Shown piece after piece: positions 15,835 through 22,748 of a stretch of 31,159 bases of DNA. A program made the translations under genes and the position numbers. Location of the stretch: contig CALRPY020000052.1 of the NCBI GenBank assembly GCA_943370145.1, positions 1 to 31,159 on the forward strand. Reading direction: 5' to 3'. A model generated the notes under the pieces. It saw only the letters and a list, made by a program, of their open reading frames with translations. It did not search any database and was not told the origin of the DNA. This DNA comes from Ga0077536 sp943370145 (GTDB taxonomy: Bacteria > Pseudomonadota > Gammaproteobacteria > Ga0077536). Each line of letters opens with the position of its first letter. Within the stretch, counting starts at the first letter, position 1.

Positions 15835-16749
15835 ATGACCCAGGACGTCTCATTGGTCGCCCGGGGGCTGGCGCGTCGCTACGGCACGCGGGCAGCCCTG
15901 CACGGGATCGATCTCACGTTGCGCCGCGGTGACTGCCTGGGACTGCTGGGCCTGAACGGTGCCGGCAAATCGACGACGCTGCGCATCCTCACCGGCGTGA
16001 TCGCGCCTCACGCGGGCAGCGTCACGATCTGCGGTCACGATCTCGCGCGCGATGCCATCGCGGCCAAGCGCCATCTCGGTTACCTGCCCGACATCCCGCC
16101 GCTGTTCGTCGACGCCCGCGTCGACGAATACCTCGCCTTGTGCGCCCGGCTGCGGGAAGTCGCCGATGTCGGCCCCGCGGTCGAGCGCGCGAAGCGGCGC
16201 TGCGGCCTCGGTGACGTGGGCGCGCGACTGATCCGCAACCTGTCCAAGGGTTACCAGCAGCGCATCGGCATCGCGCAGGCCATCGTCCACGAGCCGGCGG
16301 TGCTGGTGCTCGACGAACCGACCGTCGGACTCGATCCCGTGCAGATCCGCGACGTGCGCCAGCTGGTGCGCGATCTCGCGCGCGATCGCGCGGTGATCCT
16401 CTCCACCCACCTGCTCGCCGAGGTGCAGCAGATCTGTTCGCGCGTCGCCATCCTCCATGCAGGGCGCCTGGTCCACGAGGGGCCGCTCGCGGGCGACGAG
16501 TGCTGGCTGCGCGTGCGGCTGCGGGCGCCCGCGTTGGAGCGCCAGCTCGCCGGTATCCCCGGCGTGCAGGCGGTGACGACGGCGGATGACGGCGCCTGGC
16601 TGCTGCGCGTCGACACGCCGGCGACCGCCGAAGCGATCGCGACGCGGGTGACCGCCGAGGGCCTGGGCCTGCTCGAACTGCGCGCGGCGGACAGCGCAAT
16701 CGAACAGACCTTCCTCGAACTGACGCGCGGCGCGACGGTGGCCGCATGA
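15835..16749 (+). CDS. ABC transporter ATP-binding protein (GldA-like)
   Basis: The ATPase of an ABC-2 type exporter or complex. The 304-residue protein shows Walker A GLNGAGKST (39-47), signature NLSKGYQQRIG, Walker B VLVLDEPTVGLDP and the H-loop STHLL, followed by a ~90-residue C-terminal domain as in GldA/CcmA-like ATPases. Its stop overlaps the permease start as ATGA. The three-gene set ATPase, permease and GldG-like protein is common in gammaproteobacteria; it resembles the gliding-motility GldAFG complex in form, but gliding is not implied. The transported substrate is unknown. See the promoter entry for the start-site question. Confidence 0.93.
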   Translation: MTQDVSLVARGLARRYGTRAALHGIDLTLRRGDCLGLLGLNGAGKSTTLRILTGVIAPHAGSVTICGHDLARDAIAAKRHLGYLPDIPPLFVDARVDEYLALCARLREVADVGPAVERAKRRCGLGDVGARLIRNLSKGYQQRIGIAQAIVHEPAVLVLDEPTVGLDPVQIRDVRQLVRDLARDRAVILSTHLLAEVQQICSRVAILHAGRLVHEGPLAGDECWLRVRLRAPALERQLAGIPGVQAVTTADDGAWLLRVDTPATAEAIATRVTAEGLGLLELRAADSAIEQTFLELTRGATVAA

Positions 16750-17498
16750 TGATCGACGCCGTCTTCCGCCGCGAACTGCAGGGCCTGTTCCGCACGCCGC
16801 TCGCGTGGGGCATGCTCGCCGTCACGCAGGTCGTGCTCGCCTGGCAGTTCTTCGCGCAGATCGAACTCTTCGTCGAACTCGCACCGCGGCTCGCGCGCAT
16901 GCCGCTGCCGCCCGGCGTCACGCAGCTCGTCGTGCAGCCCCTGCTCGCGACGATCGCGATGCTGCTGCTGTTCATCGTGCCTGCGCTGACGATGCAGACG
17001 CTTGCCGGCGAGCGGCGCGCCGGAACCCTCGCGCTGTGGTACAGCTCGCCGGTGACGCTGCGCACGCTGGTGCTCGGCAAGTTCGCCGGCCAGTGCGCAT
17101 GGCTGCTGGTATTGTGGACGTGCGCCGCGCTGATGCCGCTGACCCTGGCCTGGGGCACGGCGCTCGACTTCGGCACACTCGCGGCCGGGCTGCTCGGGCT
17201 CGCGCTGATGATGGCCGCGGCGAGCGCGGTCGGGCTCTTCTTCTCGTCGCTGACGAACCACCCGGCGCTTGCCGCGCTCGGTGGTTTCGCGTGCCTCGTG
17301 TTCCTGTGGATGTGCGACTGGTCGGGACCGATGTCCGGGGAAACCACCCTGTTCACGCACCTGTCGATGATGAACCACTTCCAGAATCTGGCGCGCGGCT
17401 ATGTCGACAGCGCCGACGTCGCCTATTTCCTGATTGTCACCGTGGCGGCGCTCGCGCTGACTGTGTGGCGCCTCGACGGCGACCGGCGGGCGCTCTGA
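16746..17498 (+). CDS. ABC transporter permease (GldF-like, ABC-2 type)
   Basis: A 250-residue membrane protein with about six hydrophobic segments. The start MMIDAVFRRELQGLFRTPLAW is typical of GldF-like permeases, with a short cytoplasmic coupling helix before the first membrane helix. The motif TLAGERRAGTLALWYSSPVT, between the second and third helices, is the conserved ABC-2 cytoplasmic loop that contacts the ATPase. It overlaps the ATPase gene by 4 bp, and the next gene starts 1 bp after its stop. Confidence 0.92.
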   Translation: MMIDAVFRRELQGLFRTPLAWGMLAVTQVVLAWQFFAQIELFVELAPRLARMPLPPGVTQLVVQPLLATIAMLLLFIVPALTMQTLAGERRAGTLALWYSSPVTLRTLVLGKFAGQCAWLLVLWTCAALMPLTLAWGTALDFGTLAAGLLGLALMMAAASAVGLFFSSLTNHPALAALGGFACLVFLWMCDWSGPMSGETTLFTHLSMMNHFQNLARGYVDSADVAYFLIVTVAALALTVWRLDGDRRAL

Positions 17499-17499
17499 C

Positions 17500-18810
17500 G
17501 TGGGCCTGGCCTGGCAGCGGACCAGCTACGCGCTGCGCGGTTTCGCGGTGCTCGCGGTCGCGGGCGGGCTGCTGGCCGCGGCCGTCGAGCATCGGCGCGG
17601 GGCTGACTGGAGCGGCACCGGCCGCCACACCCTCGACGCCGCAAGCGTGCAGACGCTCGAGGCGGTCGCCGGTCCCATCGAGGTCACCGTCTACCTGCCC
17701 GCCCGGCATGCCGGGCGCGAGCGTGCCCAGGAACTGGTCGCCCGTTACCGGCGGCAGCGTGACGACATCGGACTGCGCTTCGTGGCCCCGGCCGACGCGC
17801 CGACCACGATGCGCGACGAAAACCTGCGCGAAGGCGAGATGGCGATCGCGGCCGGCGGGCGCCGCGAATTCATCAAGGTCTATTCGGAGCGCGAGTTCAC
17901 GAATGCGCTGGCGCGCGTCGCACGCCCGCAGGAGCAGTGGCTCGCGTTCGTCACCGGACACGGCGAGCGCAGTCCCGCGCGCGGCGCGAACTTCGACGTC
18001 TCCGACTGGGTCGCGGTGCTGGCCCGGCGCGGCCTCAAGGCGCAGGAACTCAACCTCGCCGCGCAGGGCGCGATTCCGGACAACACGACGCTCCTCGTGA
18101 TCGCGAGTCCGCAGCTCGACTACCTGCCCGGCGAAATCGCGCTGATCGAGGACTACCTCGCGCGCGGCGGCGCTTTGCTGTGGCTGATGGAACCCGGGCA
18201 ACCCGCCGGGCTCATCACGTTTGCGCAGACCCTCGGCATCACGATCCCGCCGGCGACGGTCGTCGACCCCGCCACCGCGCGACTCGGCATCGACAATGCC
18301 GCGGTGGCGGTCGTGACGGACTATGCGGAAGCGCCGGCCGTCGCCCACTTCGACGCGACGGCACTGCTGCCTTACGCCGCGCCGCTGCAGGCCAGCGCGC
18401 CCCGCGGCTGGACCGCGCAGCCGCTGTTCGGCACCGGGGACAAGGCCTGGGGCGAAACCGGCGCACTCGACGCGGCGGTCGCCCGGGAGGCGGAAGACGT
18501 CCCCGGGCCGCTGACGCTCGCCTGGTCGCTGACGCGCGACCGGCAACGCATCGTCGTGGTGGGTGACGGCGACTTCCTGTCCAACACCTGGCTCGCCAAC
18601 GGCGGCAATCGCGACCTTGGCGTGCGGCTCGTCGAATGGGCCAGCGCGAACGACGCACTGGTCGACATCGAGACGCGGCCCGCGCCGGACACCACGCTGG
18701 AACTCGAGCGCTGGCACACCGCGGTGATCGGATTCGGTTTCCTGGTTGCGCTGCCGGGTGCTTTCGCGCTGAATGGCGTTTTGCTGTGGTGGCGGCGACG
18801 TCATGCCTGA
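17500..18810 (+). CDS. GldG family ABC-associated protein
   Basis: A 436-residue protein with one N-terminal membrane helix (FAVLAVAGGLLAAAV), a large extracytoplasmic region and a C-terminal helix (IGFGFLVALPGAFALNGVLLWW) ending in RRRHA. Within it, AFVTGHGERSP and IPDNTTLLVIASPQLDYLPGEI are hallmarks of the GldG / 'ABC-type uncharacterised' domain, which resembles an intraflagellar/GATase-like fold. It starts at a GTG one base after the permease stop and overlaps mutM by 8 bp. In many relatives a DUF4340 protein follows; none is present here. Confidence 0.88.
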   Translation: MGLAWQRTSYALRGFAVLAVAGGLLAAAVEHRRGADWSGTGRHTLDAASVQTLEAVAGPIEVTVYLPARHAGRERAQELVARYRRQRDDIGLRFVAPADAPTTMRDENLREGEMAIAAGGRREFIKVYSEREFTNALARVARPQEQWLAFVTGHGERSPARGANFDVSDWVAVLARRGLKAQELNLAAQGAIPDNTTLLVIASPQLDYLPGEIALIEDYLARGGALLWLMEPGQPAGLITFAQTLGITIPPATVVDPATARLGIDNAAVAVVTDYAEAPAVAHFDATALLPYAAPLQASAPRGWTAQPLFGTGDKAWGETGALDAAVAREAEDVPGPLTLAWSLTRDRQRIVVVGDGDFLSNTWLANGGNRDLGVRLVEWASANDALVDIETRPAPDTTLELERWHTAVIGFGFLVALPGAFALNGVLLWWRRRHA

Positions 18811-19621
18811 ATTACCCGAAGTCGAAACCACGCGCCGCGGCGTCGCCCCGCACGTGGTCGGCGCGCGCATCGCCGCCGTGCGCGTGCGCGAACACCGCAT
18901 GCGCCAGCCGATCCCCGCCGACCTTGCGCAAATCCTGCACGGGCAGCGCCTCGCCGGGCTCAGCCGTCGCGCGAAGTACCTGCTGTTCGGCTTCGAGCGC
19001 GGCACGCTGATCGTGCACCTCGGCATGTCGGGTTCGCTGCGCGTGCTGGCGCCGGACACGCCGCCGCAAACGCATGACCACGTCGACCTCGTCTTCGACA
19101 ACGGCGTATGCCTGCGGCTGCGCGACCCGCGCCGCTTCGGCCTCGTGCTGTGGACGGACGACGACCCGGCACTGCACCCGCTGTTACGTGACCTCGGCCC
19201 CGAACCCTGGGACGAGCGTTTCAATGCCGACTACCTCGCCGGTCTCGCGCACGGCCGCAGCGGCGCGGTGAAGAACTTCCTGATGGACGGCCACGTCGTC
19301 GTCGGGGTCGGCAACATCTACGCGAGCGAATCCCTGCATCGCGCGCGCATCCATCCGACGCGCCCCGCGCGGCGCGTGAGCCACGCGCGCTACGCCGCGC
19401 TGGTCGACGCGGTGCGCGAAGTCCTCGAATCGGCGATCGGTTTCGGCGGTACGACGCTGCGCGACTTCACGCGCGACGACGGCAAGCCGGGCTACTTCCG
19501 CAACGAGCTGCGCGTCTACGATCGCGCGGGCCAGCCCTGCCTGCAATGCGGCCAGGGCGAAATCCGCCAGAAGGTGATTGGCCAGCGCATGAGTTACTTC
19601 TGCGTGCACTGCCAGCGCTGA
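18803..19621 (+). CDS. mutM: Bifunctional formamidopyrimidine-DNA glycosylase / AP lyase
   Basis: Removes 8-oxoguanine and formamidopyrimidines and cleaves the abasic site. The protein is 272 residues. The catalytic N-terminus PELPEVE (Pro2, Glu3), Lys58 in RRAKYLL, the VGVGNIYASE helix-two-turn-helix region and the C-terminal zinc finger (CLQCGQGE...CVHC) are intact. The ATG at 18803 lies inside the end of the GldG-like gene, so it is translationally coupled. The processed start matters because Pro2 is the nucleophile; this start supplies it. Confidence 0.97.
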   Translation: MPELPEVETTRRGVAPHVVGARIAAVRVREHRMRQPIPADLAQILHGQRLAGLSRRAKYLLFGFERGTLIVHLGMSGSLRVLAPDTPPQTHDHVDLVFDNGVCLRLRDPRRFGLVLWTDDDPALHPLLRDLGPEPWDERFNADYLAGLAHGRSGAVKNFLMDGHVVVGVGNIYASESLHRARIHPTRPARRVSHARYAALVDAVREVLESAIGFGGTTLRDFTRDDGKPGYFRNELRVYDRAGQPCLQCGQGEIRQKVIGQRMSYFCVHCQR

Positions 19622-19664
19622 ACTGGCGCCGCCGGCGTGTAGTCATCGTGCGGTATTCGGCTCA

Positions 19665-19690
19665 GCCACCGAACACCGAAAACACCGGGT
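19665..19690. repeat. Degenerate copy of the GxxExxY-element terminal repeat (left)
   Basis: Starts GCCACCGA, then continues ACACCGAAAACACCGGGT. Aligned with the 24057-24084 repeat with a 2-bp gap, 22 of 26 bases agree. It faces the inverted fragment at 19941-19953. Confidence 0.5.
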
Positions 19691-19799
19691 TGGAATGAGT
19701 GGCGCGGTATCGATCTCGGCATGCCAACGCCCACGGTGGCACGAAGGGCCTACTGCAGAACTTGGTGATCAGCGACCCTGCGATAGGCCTGATGTGCGC

Positions 19800-19840
19800 G
19801 GAGAAAAGGTGTCAGATTTCAAATCTGACACCTTTTCTCC
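19800..19840. repeat. 41-bp palindrome with perfect 20-bp arms
   Basis: Bases 19800-19819 are exactly complementary to 19821-19840 around a single C at 19820. The arm begins GGAGAAAAGG and ends GTCAGATTT. A GGTGTCAGATTT...AAATCTGACACC unit of this kind is familiar to me from intergenic repeats near REP-associated (Y1) transposases in proteobacteria, but no transposase is visible here. It could form a cruciform or an RNA hairpin between convergent genes. Confidence 0.9.
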
Positions 19841-19940
19841 CCTCGATTTGGCAGCAGGCAAGCACTTTCACAGCAACGGCCATGACGCGCGTGCATCACC
19901 CGCCATCATGAAAGACGCTCCCCGGCAGGCGCGGGTGCCG

Positions 19941-19953
19941 GCGTTCTCGGTGG
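19941..19953. repeat. Degenerate copy of the GxxExxY-element terminal repeat (right, inverted)
   Basis: GCGTTCTCGGTGGC at about 19940-19953 matches the outer end of the 24538-24565 repeat (GTGTTCTCGGTGGC) at 13 of 14 positions, in the same inverted orientation relative to its partner at 19665. Similarity further inward is weak. Confidence 0.45.
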
Positions 19954-19985
19954 CTGATCCGAACACCGGGAATCGGGACCCCAGC

Positions 19986-20198
19986 TCAGGGACCGCTGCC
20001 CGCAGGCGGAGCAGACCCGACCGACGAGTGCGCTTCCGTAATCCAGTAGCGCTGCTTGTGGCCGCCGCTGGCGAGGCGCGCGAGCTCGCGCTCGGCATCG
20101 CTGCGGCAGTCGAAGCGCGCGACGAGGAACACGTTGCCGTTGTCATCCTGGCGCCAGAGCTGGTATCGGGGCGGGGATTGCCCTTCTGCTGGCGTCAT
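19986..20198 (-). CDS. Conserved hypothetical small protein (70 aa)
   Basis: A short soluble protein with a compact alpha/beta-like pattern: RYQLWRQDDNGNVFLVARF, then a helix (CRSDAERELARLASGG), then HKQRYWITE. The combination of YQLWRxDDNGN and GGHKQxYW reminds me of a small hypothetical family in gammaproteobacteria; no function is known to me. The ATG directly abuts the stop of the preceding 90-codon gene (TGAATG), so the two are read together. The C-terminal residues after TEA look unselected. Confidence 0.65.
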   Translation of the reverse strand: MTPAEGQSPPRYQLWRQDDNGNVFLVARFDCRSDAERELARLASGGHKQRYWITEAHSSVGSAPPAGSGP

Positions 20199-20471
20199 TC
20201 AGCGCGGCGTGGCGGCGAGCGCGCGCAGCATGGCGCGCGTATCCGCGTCGGCGCAAACTTCCATGATGCGACGCTCCAGTGCCTGCGCGTACGTCGCCGA
20301 GGCCTCGGCGCGCGCAACGAGGGCCAGACCGAGCAGAAGTTCGTCGATGAGCGCCCAGTCGGTATCGTCGATGCCGGCGCGCAGGGCATCGCGCGCATGC
20401 CTGGCCCAGCCGTCGATGTCGCCGCAGTACTGCCGATAGATGTCGAGCTTGGCGACGGTGAGCATGCTCAT
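20199..20471 (-). CDS. Hypothetical protein (90 aa), helical
   Basis: I do not recognise this protein. It is 90 residues, almost entirely helical, acidic in its middle, with conserved-looking YRQYCGDIDGWARHAR and DDTDWALIDELLLGL segments and no membrane helix or signal peptide. The start is 20471 (MSMLTVAK); an ATG at 20465 is equally possible. It lies 37 bp after the beta-lactamase stop and abuts the 70-residue gene, suggesting one transcription unit. Orientation and composition match the neighbours, which supports it being real. Confidence 0.6.
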   Translation of the reverse strand: MSMLTVAKLDIYRQYCGDIDGWARHARDALRAGIDDTDWALIDELLLGLALVARAEASATYAQALERRIMEVCADADTRAMLRALAATPR

Positions 20472-20508
20472 CGCCCGCGCTGGCGCCAGACCGCTGCGCG
20501 GCGCGCGC

Positions 20509-21305
20509 TCATGAACCATCCAACAGGCCCAGCGCCTCGAGGCTGGCGCGGCCAAGACTGATGCGGAGCGGCGCGTCGTCCGCGTCGCGAATGTCCAGGT
20601 TGAGCGCGAACGCGTGCAGCGCGCCGTCCTGCTCGACCCAACCGACCCACCAGCCGACGCCTGCGCCCGGCGCATGTTGCCAGCCGGTCTTGGCGTAGAG
20701 CTTCCAACCGGGTCCGCTGTCGACGAGCAGGATCTCGCGCACGGCGCGCTGGGCGTCGGCAGCGACCGGCAAGGTGGCGCTCGCCAGCCGGGCGAGGAAG
20801 CGCGTCTGTTCAATGGCGCTGATCGCGAGCGGGCCGTCGAGCCAGAAGCGGTCGATCACGCTGCCGATGTCACGATTTCCGTAGTCGAGCCGCGCGACAT
20901 GCTCGCGCATTCGGGCAATCCCGATGCGCCGCGCCAGTTCCTGGAAGATCGGCACGTTCGACAGCCTGATGGCCTCGCGCAGGCCCATGTCGCGTTCCCA
21001 TTCCGGCATGAAGGCCGGGCCCCGGGCACGGTAGGGCAGTGGCTCGTCGACAGAGTTCACGGCGCCGGTGGCGAGACCCGTCAGCGCGTTGGGGATCTTG
21101 AAGGTGGAGGCCGGCACGTGGCGCGTGCGGGCGCGCGCCTGGGCGTGCCGCGGTCCACGTCGCGCGCGGGGTCGTGGAGGACGAAGGTGCCGGTGACACC
21201 GGCCTCGCGGAACAGTGCCGTCACGGCCGGGGCGTCTTCCCAGGCCGCGAGGCTCGTCGGCGCAAAAAGAACTGTCAGCGCGAGCGCAAGCAGCCGGCTT
21301 TTCAC
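20509..21305 (-). pseudogene. Class D beta-lactamase, frameshifted
   Basis: A class D (OXA-type) serine beta-lactamase gene broken by one frameshift. The upstream frame (GTG at 21305) gives a signal peptide KSRLLALALTVLFAPTSLA and the domain start, GVTGTFVLHDPARDVDRGTP; the downstream frame resumes with ARTRHVPASTFKIPN and runs to the stop at 20509. Adding one base near 21139-21142, in the CCC run, would join them into ~265 residues, the normal size. All class D motifs survive: STFK (Ser67 in the repaired numbering), SNV, YGN, FWLDGPL and KTG. A substantial start 72 bp further up exists, but the signal peptide favours 21305. Either a true pseudogene or a sequencing/assembly error in a GC homopolymer. 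Confidence 0.88.
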
Positions 21306-21384
21306 CGGCTGTCCAGCACGCAGCCTCGCCGTCCCGCGGACCGCGAAACCGTGCCCGGTGTCCGCCGGCGCGGACACGACGAGG

Positions 21385-21825
21385 CTAGCCGTGACGGTCC
21401 TCGACCATGCGCATCGCGACGCGCAGGTGGGAATACTTCCATTCGCCGCCGATCTTCACGTACTCATCGTCGTAACGCAGCGCGAACCACTTCTTCTCGC
21501 CGGTTTCAGCGTAATCCCAGGGACCGGAGATGTACCACACGCCCGTGGCGCGATTGCCGTTCACCTCGATCAGCGGGTTCGTCATGTTGTGCTGCGAGAA
21601 GCTGAACAGCTTCTGGAAGTTGCGGAACAGCTCGCGAATCTCGGCGTGGCCCACCGCCTTGCCGAAATCCGGGCTCTCCCAGATGCCATCCTCGGCGAAC
21701 ACGGAGCAGATGGTGTCCGGGTTGTGCATGTCGTCGCAGATGTGCGAGTAACGGATCTTCAGCTGCTTGATCGCTTCGATATCCTCGAGTCGCGTGATGC
21801 GCTTTTCGAGTTCGGTCATGTCCAT
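21385..21825 (-). CDS. SnoaL/NTF2-like domain protein
   Basis: A 146-residue protein of the NTF2-like fold (SnoaL_4 type). The N-terminal helix LEKRITRLEDIEAIKQLKIRY is the usual opening, followed by FAEDGIWESPDFGKAVGHAEI and a C-terminal RYDDEYVKIGGEWKYSHLRV hairpin. Related proteins include ring-hydroxylating dioxygenase beta-like, dehydratase-like and polyketide-cyclase-like enzymes; the substrate cannot be read from the sequence. The ATG at 21825 is firmly set by AGGAGGAG six bases upstream. A lone TACAAT box at 21914-21919 (minus strand) could be its -10. Confidence 0.88.
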   Translation of the reverse strand: MDMTELEKRITRLEDIEAIKQLKIRYSHICDDMHNPDTICSVFAEDGIWESPDFGKAVGHAEIRELFRNFQKLFSFSQHNMTNPLIEVNGNRATGVWYISGPWDYAETGEKKWFALRYDDEYVKIGGEWKYSHLRVAMRMVEDRHG

Positions 21826-22160
21826 GCCGGCTCCTCCTCTCGGTGCTTTGGTATCGTTCTCGTGCGGATGCGAGGCCCGGTCGCCGTTTCGTTGCGGCTG
21901 GCCCCGCGCCCCGATTGTAACCACGTTTGCACGCGGGACGGCACGCGCGGTACTCCTCCAGATGGGGCAGGCGGAAGCCTGGACGCTCGACCGTGGCGCG
22001 GCCATCGCAGGCAGCGTGTGCGGCGGTCGGTGTCGGCGCCCGGCCTTGGCTTGTGCAGGAAGCCCAAGCTCAGCCAGCGCGAGCAAAAACCACGCGCAGG
22101 TATTCTGTTCCGCCGGCGACCGGACCAGACGCCCCGCCAGGCCGGGCCGGAGAGGCCGAT
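21826..22160. other. Gene-free stretch upstream of the NTF2-like gene
   Basis: A 335-bp interval between the DUF4188 stop and the NTF2-like start, both genes on the minus strand. I see no convincing gene. It holds a degenerate copy of the 3601 hairpin (22046-22068) and a possible -10 box TACAAT (21914-21919, minus strand) without a good -35. Nothing else stands out. Confidence 0.6.
22046..22068. repeat. Degenerate inverted copy of the TTGGGCTTCCTGC hairpin
   Basis: On the minus strand, TTGGGCTTCCTGC (22067-22055) matches 3602-3614 exactly over 13 bases, followed by AAGCCAA where the first copy has AGCCCAA. The stem TTGGCTT / AAGCCCAA is preserved apart from one bulged base. Confidence 0.5.
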
Positions 22161-22640
22161 TCACTGCGTCGGACTGTGCGCCGCCAGCCTGTCGCGCGCG
22201 GATTTCAGGCCACCCTTCGCCTCGCGCAGCGTGCCTGCCGCGCCGAGTCCGAACGGCGGCATGTTCACGTAGATGTTCTCGTAGCCGCCGGCCGTGACCT
22301 GATAGGTCTCGTGCCAGATACCGACCGCGCCGTCGGTGCCGATGCGGCGATTGAAGGCCTGCCAGGCGGGCAGGTGCGCGGCGTCCTTCGCCGTGGCGTA
22401 GTCGAGCAGCTGTTCGAGCGAGCGCCAGTACTGGAGGACGAGGATGGTCCGCGCGAACCAGGTCTCGGCGTGGAGGAAACCGAGTTCCGGTCGGGCCCGC
22501 AGTTCGTCGAGCATGCGCGGCATGGCCGCCGCCACCGGCAGCCAGCGATGGAGCTGCAGCGGCGCGTTGATGCGCATGCCGATGATGAAGAGGACGAAGT
22601 CGCCATCGAGGGTGGCGGTGAGTCGCGAGCGTTGGATCAT
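22161..22640 (-). CDS. DUF4188 domain protein (putative monooxygenase-like)
   Basis: A 159-residue protein. The pattern FVLFIIGMRINAPLQLHRWLPV at the N-terminus, LGFLHAETWFARTILVLQYWRS in the middle and GIWHETYQV...YENIYVNMPPFGLG near the C-terminus is that of DUF4188, a ferredoxin-like dimeric alpha/beta-barrel family that includes proteins annotated as monooxygenases of fungal and bacterial secondary metabolism. The reaction is unknown. The ATG at 22640 is the first one giving the family start (MIQRSRLTATLDGDFVLF). It lies 108 bp after the purD stop on the same strand, so read-through from purD is possible. Confidence 0.85.
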   Translation of the reverse strand: MIQRSRLTATLDGDFVLFIIGMRINAPLQLHRWLPVAAAMPRMLDELRARPELGFLHAETWFARTILVLQYWRSLEQLLDYATAKDAAHLPAWQAFNRRIGTDGAVGIWHETYQVTAGGYENIYVNMPPFGLGAAGTLREAKGGLKSARDRLAAHSPTQ

Positions 22641-22748
22641 GCCGGCCTTCCGGGCGCTGGGTCGTGTGCGGAGTCTCGGCGCGAGGACACCTCGCACGCA
22701 ATCCTGCCGTGCGCGGGACGATGGCTCGTAACCGACGACGTTACCGCG

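Larger units (their letters stand above)
19622..19985. other. Accessory gene-free stretch between convergent genes
   Basis: This 364-bp interval lies between mutM (+) and a small gene on the minus strand. I see no intact gene. It contains a 41-bp palindrome at 19800-19840 and two degenerate sequences resembling the ends of the GxxExxY element (19665-19690 and 19941-19953, inverted to each other). It reads like debris of small mobile or repeat elements. Confidence 0.7.

Noticed and set aside
21816..22067. An 83-codon minus-strand open frame upstream of the NTF2-like gene.
   Set aside because: The translation is Arg/Pro-rich without motifs, has no ribosome site and overlaps the well-supported NTF2-like start.
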